Shown here piece by piece: positions 52,448 to 57,345 of a stretch of 57,345 nt of DNA. Under the pieces are notes generated by a model that saw only the letters and a list, made by a program, of their open reading frames with translations, was not told the origin of the DNA and made no database searches. The position numbers were made by a program, and so were the translations under genes. This stretch comes from Microgenomates group bacterium RBG_16_45_19. Lineage in GTDB: Bacteria; Patescibacteriota; Microgenomatia; UBA1400; RBG-16-45-19. The stretch spans positions 1 to 57,345 of the forward strand of contig MHDC01000037.1 of assembly GCA_001803415.1 (NCBI GenBank). The letters run 5' to 3'. Numbering within the stretch: the first letter of the stretch is position 1; every line of letters starts with the position of its first letter.

Positions 52448-53326
52448 TTAACCTTGCCAACTGCCTGACTCCGGGTGATGAATGGCCTCCCCGCCGGCGA
52501 CCGGTAAATCCTCTTCTGCCGCTAAAGTTTTAATCAACTCCCCTAATTCTTTTCGGTAATCTGGTGATTTTGCCGCTTCAAAATCAGCCAAAAGCTCCGG
52601 TTTATCCTGCTTGACGTAGGTCAGTAATCTTTCGGCAATATACGGTTTTAAATTTAAATGTTCGACAAAAATGTAGCTTACGCCGGCCGCTTTTAGTAAA
52701 CTAAACAGGAGTTTCAGTTGTGCCGGTTTCTTAGCCAAATGCGGTAGCAATGGTCCGACAAAAGCATAGGTTTTTATTCCGGCTCGGTTTAACTCCTGTA
52801 AGGCTTTAATTCTGTCTTGGTGACTCGGAGCATAAGTTTCCAAATAACGACTGATCGGGTCACCGGTACTGGTCACCGTCAAGCCCACCTCAATCGCTGG
52901 CAGCCGTTTAAATAAATCAATGTCCCGTGTCACCAACGGCGCTTTGGTTAAAATACTCACTCGACCATGATACTTTTCGGCCACTAACACTTCGAGACAG
53001 CCTCGGGTTAATTGGTATTTGGCTTCTAAGCCCTGGTAAGGATCGGTCACCGCGCTGAAAAAGATTTCCCCAATCTCTCCTTTAGTTGACTGGGCTAGTT
53101 TCTGCTTTAACTCCATCTTAAATAACTCCACGGCATTCACCTTGACGTCCACATACTCCCCCCAGGCTTCATCAGGGTGCCTAAAGCGCCCGACAAAATA
53201 GGCATAGCAATATTTACAACCAAAGCGGCATCCAAGGTATGGATTGATTGACCAATCGATTCCCGGGATTCCGCTGGCCGAGAAAATTGTCTTAGCGGTC
53301 ACTTCACGGACGGTATAGTTGCCCAT
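52448..53326 (-). CDS. Radical SAM protein (spore photoproduct lyase-like family)
   Basis: A 292-residue enzyme. The 4Fe-4S motif is C33-x3-C37-x2-C40 in YLGCRFGCKYCYAYFVGRF, after the INPYLGC lead-in typical of SplB-like/Rv2578c-type radical SAM proteins. GEIFFSAVTDPYQGLEAKYQ and RVSILTKAPLVTRDIDLF follow, both standard in that group. These proteins act in DNA repair or are uncharacterised; no SPASM domain is seen. It sits between the PLP gene (2 nt) and the C39 gene. Confidence 0.9.
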   Translation of the reverse strand: MGNYTVREVTAKTIFSASGIPGIDWSINPYLGCRFGCKYCYAYFVGRFRHPDEAWGEYVDVKVNAVELFKMELKQKLAQSTKGEIGEIFFSAVTDPYQGLEAKYQLTRGCLEVLVAEKYHGRVSILTKAPLVTRDIDLFKRLPAIEVGLTVTSTGDPISRYLETYAPSHQDRIKALQELNRAGIKTYAFVGPLLPHLAKKPAQLKLLFSLLKAAGVSYIFVEHLNLKPYIAERLLTYVKQDKPELLADFEAAKSPDYRKELGELIKTLAAEEDLPVAGGEAIHHPESGSWQG

Positions 53327-53328
53327 AT

Positions 53329-54738
53329 TTAATGCCTTAATCCTTGATTGATAACTTTAAGCAGTCGTTCGATTTCCCACCAGCTTTCAGTGCCCGCACT
53401 TAGGCGTAAAAAGGGTTGGCTGTAGGCGCTTTTCATAGCCACTACATAAATTCTGGTAATGTTTAATCCAAAACTACTCCCGGCCACCAAAGGCACTTTT
53501 TGCTCTTTAGCCGCTGCTAGTATCCGCTTCATGGCCGCTTTTGGCTTTGGTAACCTAATTACCAAGAAACCACCTCGGTAACCGCTAGTCGGATAAACCA
53601 CTCTTACCCCTTTAATCTCCGTAGCCAATTTAGTTGCGTTCCGTTCCAACCGCTTTAATCGTTTCAGTAATAGACGCCGGTTCGGTGTCGGCAGCATCGC
53701 TGCTCCCCGAGTCGTTAAAATGGTCCCGCCGTGCATCCGGGCCTCGAATAACTTAAAAGTTAAACCGGGATCGGCTTTGATCACCCCGCCGGTGGTCTGA
53801 TCCAAACCAAATTGGTAATACTTGTTTAAGCTTTCCCAGCTGATCACCTTCACTTTGCTGGAATTCTTGGGCACTTTGGCTAAAAAAGCCTGACAAGAGG
53901 TATCGGTAACCAAATAACTTTTTGCCTGGCTGGTTTGACTTAGAGTCCGCGCCAGTGCCAGCAAATCCACTTGAGTCATCTCGGCGTTGTTAGCCAATGA
54001 ATCGACAAACACTGCTGCCGGTTGGAGTTTTTTAACTAGGGCTTTAAATTCCGCTAACTTATTTTCGTCAAATAGCGTCACTGATACCGGTAGCATTTTT
54101 AGTAACAGTTCCTGATTTTGAAAATAACTGCTCCTGCCCACTAACACCGGTCGAATCAGCTGTTTTTCTCTGAGTAACATCGTGATGATCGTAGTCAGTG
54201 CCGCCATGCCTGATGCTGTCATCAACACTTGGGGCAAGGCCAGGGGTGACAGGCCGTAATAAGCCTGCCCAAAAATTTTCTGTATGGTATTACCTTTTAT
54301 TTGTTGATCTCGGGTGTAATCGGTTAGGTTACCCTTGATTTTGCCGGTTAGGAGTCCGGCTTGGGCGCTGGTCGCTTGATCAAACGACGGTGATTGCCAA
54401 TTGGCGGCTTCGATCAATCCGGCTGTTTCCCCCACCAAGACTCGGCTTAGATCTTGTAAAGCCAGTTTGTGATTCACCTCTTCGGCCACTGCCGCCCACT
54501 CCCTCACCTCCTGCTTTAAAAAATCCACCTCGGTGCCAAACCGTTGCCAAACCTCAATTTGTTGCTTTAGGGCGTCATTTAAATAATTAAACGTAATGAT
54601 TGACAGCGCCGCTTTTATTCGTTTGAGTCTAGCCAAATCCCGACGGCATTTCTGCCTAAAATCATCAGCTAAATAAGCCAACTCCTCGGCATCTTCCGCC
54701 AAATCCCGGTAAGTGGTGGCTAAGCTTTTTGCTGGCAT
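53329..54738 (-). CDS. PLP-dependent fold-type-I protein (Cys/Met metabolism-like)
   Basis: A 469-residue protein. The first 120 residues are helical and unlike known domains (LATTYRDLAEDAEELAYLAD). The PLP fold begins near 150: MTASGMAALTTIITML (173-188), AAVFVDSLANNAEMTQVDLL, SYLVTDTSCQAFLAKV with D279 as the pyridine Asp, and K306 in SLNKYYQFGLDQTTGGVI as the probable Schiff-base Lys. The order matches cystathionine gamma-synthase-like enzymes. It may be an aminotransferase, lyase or C-C bond enzyme. It overlaps the upstream ATP-grasp gene by 19 nt. Confidence 0.75.
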   Translation of the reverse strand: MPAKSLATTYRDLAEDAEELAYLADDFRQKCRRDLARLKRIKAALSIITFNYLNDALKQQIEVWQRFGTEVDFLKQEVREWAAVAEEVNHKLALQDLSRVLVGETAGLIEAANWQSPSFDQATSAQAGLLTGKIKGNLTDYTRDQQIKGNTIQKIFGQAYYGLSPLALPQVLMTASGMAALTTIITMLLREKQLIRPVLVGRSSYFQNQELLLKMLPVSVTLFDENKLAEFKALVKKLQPAAVFVDSLANNAEMTQVDLLALARTLSQTSQAKSYLVTDTSCQAFLAKVPKNSSKVKVISWESLNKYYQFGLDQTTGGVIKADPGLTFKLFEARMHGGTILTTRGAAMLPTPNRRLLLKRLKRLERNATKLATEIKGVRVVYPTSGYRGGFLVIRLPKPKAAMKRILAAAKEQKVPLVAGSSFGLNITRIYVVAMKSAYSQPFLRLSAGTESWWEIERLLKVINQGLRH

Positions 54739-55547
54739 AAATCAAGGTAGGCCGACACCAACCGGTCTTCCGCTCCCGGCGATAAGCTTAAAAATAAATA
54801 CGGTTCGGTTAATTCTAATTCCATTAATATCAATTTTTGCTTGTTCATCACTCCGTCCACCCTGGCGTAAAGTAGGTGATAATCAACTAGTTTTAAAATC
54901 TCTTGTGCCTGTTGCCTGATAATATCTGGTATCTCAGTCAATTCTGCCTTCCGGTTATCGACCATAAAATCCCCTTGAGTCACCGGTCTCAACACCGCAT
55001 GACTGAACTGGCGGTTAAAAAATATCAATGAATATTCACCGTGGCTGATTTCCGGCAACCATGGTTGTAATAACCGTTCGTTTGCGGTTGGTTCCTCCTT
55101 TAAATTAGCCGTAATTAACTTCACCTCGTGGCTGGAATTCCCTACCAGCGGTTTCACCACCCATTTATTTATCGATGACTGGTTCATTTCTGGCCATGGT
55201 TCACCCTCTCTAAGCCAGATCGTCGGTAACGTCCTCGCCCCCTTAGCTTTAAGTTCTAACAGATAGCTTTTATGGGTATTCCATTTTATTAGTGGTAGCG
55301 GATTCCACCCGTGGATTTTTAATTTTTCCATTTCAACAAGCCAGGTTAAAAAAGCAGCATAATCTTGAGGGTAATCCCAGCATGACCGGAAAATCAGATC
55401 GTCATATTGCTGCCATTTTACTTTCGGGTCATTCCAAACCGTAAATTCAACTCTGATCCCCGCTTGGCGGAACGGTTTAATCAGCCGCCGGTCATCCGCC
55501 GTCCCCCTTTGATTCTGCCGGTCCGTCACCAGGGCGATTTTATTCAT
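54720..55547 (-). CDS. ATP-grasp protein (DcsG/glutathione synthetase-like)
   Basis: A 275-residue protein. The pre-ATP domain has DDLIFRSCWDYPQDYAAFLT, a signature of the DcsG/STY4774-like ATP-grasp group. The fold has KWVVKPLVGNSSHEVKLI with the ATP lysine, SLIFFNRQFSHAVLRPV, and the metal site MELELTEPYLFLSLSPGAED near the C-terminus. These enzymes join an amino acid or cycloserine-type unit through an acyl phosphate. It is the second ATP-grasp of the cluster. Its ATG overlaps the glycosylase gene by 4 nt. Confidence 0.85.
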   Translation of the reverse strand: MNKIALVTDRQNQRGTADDRRLIKPFRQAGIRVEFTVWNDPKVKWQQYDDLIFRSCWDYPQDYAAFLTWLVEMEKLKIHGWNPLPLIKWNTHKSYLLELKAKGARTLPTIWLREGEPWPEMNQSSINKWVVKPLVGNSSHEVKLITANLKEEPTANERLLQPWLPEISHGEYSLIFFNRQFSHAVLRPVTQGDFMVDNRKAELTEIPDIIRQQAQEILKLVDYHLLYARVDGVMNKQKLILMELELTEPYLFLSLSPGAEDRLVSAYLDLCQQKA

Positions 55548-56158
55548 GGCCGGTTATCCAGACTCTCCCATAAGGCTAACGATCCATATGATTTATACGG
55601 GCTCCAGGGCTCTATTATACCGTCAATCTCTTTGAGGGTGGGGGATTCCAGCTGATAAATCTTTCTTAAAGCTTTATTTAAACCCAAATCACCGCTTGAA
55701 TATACGTCTTCCCGTCCTAAAGTAAATATCAAAAACATCTCCGCCGTCCATCGGCCCACCCCCTTAATCTGAGTTAGGGTTTGAATCACTGCTTCATCTT
55801 CTAATTGGGTCAATTCTTCAGCTTCAATCTTACCACTCTTAAAAGCTGAAGCGATATTTTTGACATAGGTAATTTTAGCCCAGGACATTCCCGCCTGTCT
55901 CAATTGTTGCTCATCCGCCTCAAGTACTTTTCTTGGGCTGAAGTTTTTTTCCTTCATTAGTTCCAAGACCCTGGCCTCAATCGTATCGGCTGCCTTGCCC
56001 GATAATTGTTGGCCAATTATGGCACTCACCAAAGTCTGGAAATACTGGTCTGTTTTTTTGGGTTTCAACACTCGTCTAAAATTCAACTGTCCCATCACTC
56101 CAGACATTACTCTATCGGCGATTTTATAGTGGGATAAAACTTGGTCAATTTTCTCCAT
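55544..56158 (-). CDS. AlkA-type DNA-3-methyladenine glycosylase
   Basis: A 204-residue HhH-GPD glycosylase. The helix-hairpin-helix is LTQIKGVGRWTAEMFLIFTL (128-147), and the catalytic Asp is D157 in SSGDLGLNKAL. LVSAIIGQQLSGKAADTIEA is the expected N-terminal part, and the ending EPWSPYKSYGSLALWESL is standard for AlkA/MAG. No Fe-S Cys cluster is present. It removes alkylated bases from DNA. It precedes the ATP-grasp gene with a 4-nt overlap, probably an operon neighbour without shared function. Confidence 0.9.
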   Translation of the reverse strand: MEKIDQVLSHYKIADRVMSGVMGQLNFRRVLKPKKTDQYFQTLVSAIIGQQLSGKAADTIEARVLELMKEKNFSPRKVLEADEQQLRQAGMSWAKITYVKNIASAFKSGKIEAEELTQLEDEAVIQTLTQIKGVGRWTAEMFLIFTLGREDVYSSGDLGLNKALRKIYQLESPTLKEIDGIIEPWSPYKSYGSLALWESLDNRP

Positions 56159-56166
56159 AATTTCCT

Positions 56167-56484
56167 TTACATATTTTTCACCATATTCACCACCCAGTCT
56201 TTCACCCCGCCGTAAATCCCGTCCACGTACTTATTCTCACCGGTAGGTTTATATCCCAGTTTAAGGTAAAGCTTATGCGCCGGGCACCTTGGGTCGGGAT
56301 TTACTGCCAGGCCGATACGCTTAAACCCTCGCGCCTTAGCCAGTGACTCGGCTTCGGCTACCAACCACATCGCCTTGTCTTCTCTCTGCCAAGCCAGTCT
56401 TTGGTCTATCTTATTCCGGCCCAACCCCTTCTTCACCTGCGCCAGTTGGTCCCGGTCACCCTCTTTGGCGGGACGAATTGTCAT
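56167..56484 (-). CDS. GNAT acetyltransferase with an internal deletion
   Basis: A 105-residue protein. The N-terminus (MTIRPAKEGDRDQLAQVKKG) is the usual GNAT start, and the end (KRIGLAVNPDPRCPAHKLY, KLGYKPTGENKYVDG) is the usual GNAT strand 5/helix 4. In between, AMWLVAEAESLAKARGF joins the two directly: the strand-4 acetyl-CoA motif (R/Q-x2-G-x-G/A), about 45 residues in normal members, is missing. The reading frame is kept, so this is an in-frame deletion. Activity is unlikely without the CoA loop. It overlaps peptidase E by 4 nt. Confidence 0.75.
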   Translation of the reverse strand: MTIRPAKEGDRDQLAQVKKGLGRNKIDQRLAWQREDKAMWLVAEAESLAKARGFKRIGLAVNPDPRCPAHKLYLKLGYKPTGENKYVDGIYGGVKDWVVNMVKNM

Positions 56485-57122
56485 TTCGCCTCCACTCGCA
56501 CGTCAATTATTTCCATTAGTTTATCTTTCATCCACACGTATTGGCTATCGGTCAATGCCACCAGCGGCACCTGTTTATCGTAGTAAGCATGTTCTAGTCT
56601 CTTATTAAGATAAAGTCCCCTAAAATGTTCGGATCCCCAGTGTGGAAAAATACAGAAATTCACTAGACTAAAACCTTTATAACCGTTGAGTTTGGGTGCC
56701 AGCTCCGCATTATCCAAGCGGTAAGTCGGATAGATATCTGGACCCGCAATAATTGTGCCAGCGCTTGAGCCAATATAGATTTTTCCTTTATCAATCACCA
56801 GTTCCCGAATAACCTCGGTAAAACCTGATAACTGCGCTTGTTGAAGGAGATAAAAAGTGTTACCGCCTGACAAATAAATAGCATCGAAAAAATTTAAGTC
56901 TTTAACGAACTCATCTTTAGCTTTATTGGTTATGGTGTAATCGGTCACCAGAAAACCTATTTCCACCAACGATTTACGGTCATTTCTAAGCCATTCCTTA
57001 TCGCCCTTCTCAACTTCCGCTGCCGTATCAATAAACACCAATTTTTTATTTCTGGTAGTTATCCTTTTCGCTATATCCTGCGCCACCTCACTCACACTGG
57101 AAGTTAGAAATAGTTGTTCCAT
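56481..57122 (-). CDS. pepE: Peptidase E-like (S51) dipeptidase
   Basis: A 213-residue protein with the class-I glutamine-amidotransferase-like fold. The nucleophile elbow is KIYIGSSAGTIIAGPDIYPT (S120 in GSSAG), with DAIYLSGGNTFYLLQQ before it and LVNFCIFPHWGSEHF after it, the order seen in PepE (Asp-x dipeptidase/alpha-aspartyl dipeptidase). The substrate may be Asp-containing dipeptides or cyanophycin-type units. It starts the minus-strand run at the window end. TATAAA ends 9 nt before its ATG, so a near-leaderless start is possible. Confidence 0.85.
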   Translation of the reverse strand: MEQLFLTSSVSEVAQDIAKRITTRNKKLVFIDTAAEVEKGDKEWLRNDRKSLVEIGFLVTDYTITNKAKDEFVKDLNFFDAIYLSGGNTFYLLQQAQLSGFTEVIRELVIDKGKIYIGSSAGTIIAGPDIYPTYRLDNAELAPKLNGYKGFSLVNFCIFPHWGSEHFRGLYLNKRLEHAYYDKQVPLVALTDSQYVWMKDKLMEIIDVRVEAK

Positions 57123-57128
57123 ATAATG

Positions 57129-57236
57129 TTATTTATAAAAGTTGGCTAAAAATTTATATATTAAATACAATACAAATAAGACTAAACCCAGAAGTCGTAA
57201 AATTAATACACGACTAACTGATTTCTGAACCAACAT
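57129..57236 (-). CDS. Possible small membrane protein or fragment, 35 residues
   Basis: A short frame, MLVQKSVSRVLILRLLGLVL followed by a second hydrophobic half and a stop, 6 nt upstream of pepE. The same frame is open further up (NGYPEALRKAHIKSG) but broken by a stop near 57290, so it could be the tail of a decayed gene. I see no Shine-Dalgarno. Low confidence; the remainder of this end (57237-57345) shows nothing I can support. Confidence 0.25.
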   Translation of the reverse strand: MLVQKSVSRVLILRLLGLVLFVLYLIYKFLANFYK

Positions 57237-57345
57237 CCCTGATTTAATATGGGCTTTTCGAAGAGCTTCGGGGTAACCATTCAGGATTTAACAAAGGGGA
57301 TTTGACATTCCCTCAAGATCCAGGTTAGACTGAATGTCCTGATGA

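Noticed and set aside
1-57345. UGA-as-glycine genetic code
   Set aside because: Many genes end in TGA within ATGA overlaps with correct downstream starts, so TGA is a stop.
1-57345. tRNA or rRNA genes, CRISPR arrays, insertion sequences
   Set aside because: I found no cloverleaf-like or rRNA-like segment, no repeat-spacer pattern, and no transposase or terminal repeats in the gaps.

Overview
The window looks like a compact bacterial chromosome segment from the Candidate Phyla Radiation (Patescibacteria), most likely Microgenomates-like. This is inference from four signs: dense genes with 4-nt ATGA overlaps, a DUF5674 protein, a small protein of the LANGRWFEL type, and a lamin-tail surface protein with a Pro/Thr-rich stalk, all alongside a very large load of membrane glycosyltransferases. 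TGA works as an ordinary stop, which argues against the UGA=Gly code of Gracilibacteria/Absconditabacteria. Nearly all genes lie on the minus strand.

Region 1 (1-966) holds the end of a drug/metabolite transporter and two small conserved proteins. Region 2 (944-39611) is a glycoconjugate factory. It has 16 polytopic GT-C-type or YfhO-like proteins, 7 family-2 and 2 family-4 glycosyltransferases, a methyltransferase, a flippase, and the nucleotide-sugar enzymes GalE, Gmd, Rmd-like reductase and Ugd. Two plus-strand genes (13909-15282 and 23448-24245) split the minus-strand genes into three probable transcription units, starting near 39611, 23441 and 13866. The DPM1-like family-2 enzymes probably make polyprenyl-phosphate sugars on the cytoplasmic face, and the GT-C enzymes use them outside.

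Region 3 (39638-46806) holds a zinc-ribbon membrane protein, a small acidic protein, a Tat-exported beta-lactamase-like protein, trmD, the dTDP-L-rhamnose genes rfbD/rfbC/rfbB (no rfbA seen), a membrane zinc peptidase, an LCP wall-glycan ligase and a Nudix hydrolase. Region 4 (46831-48362) holds the lamin-tail protein, a small coiled-coil protein and a frameshifted CutA-like remnant.

Region 5 (48364-57122) is a tight minus-strand run: peptidase E, an internally deleted GNAT, an AlkA-type glycosylase, a DcsG-like ATP-grasp, a fold-type-I PLP protein, a radical SAM protein, a C39-like protease, a Ddl-like ATP-grasp, a DUF2207 membrane protein and an SDR. The block 50869-55547 is the best candidate here for an undescribed system: two ATP-grasp ligases, a PLP enzyme, a radical SAM enzyme and a cysteine protease look like an uncharacterised peptide or amino-acid-derived pathway.

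A second theme is promoter layout. Several first genes of transcription units have a -10-like hexamer ending 6 (sometimes 9) nt before the ATG, which predicts leaderless mRNAs, while many internal genes have Shine-Dalgarno sequences inside the upstream gene. I saw no rRNA, tRNA, CRISPR array or insertion sequence.
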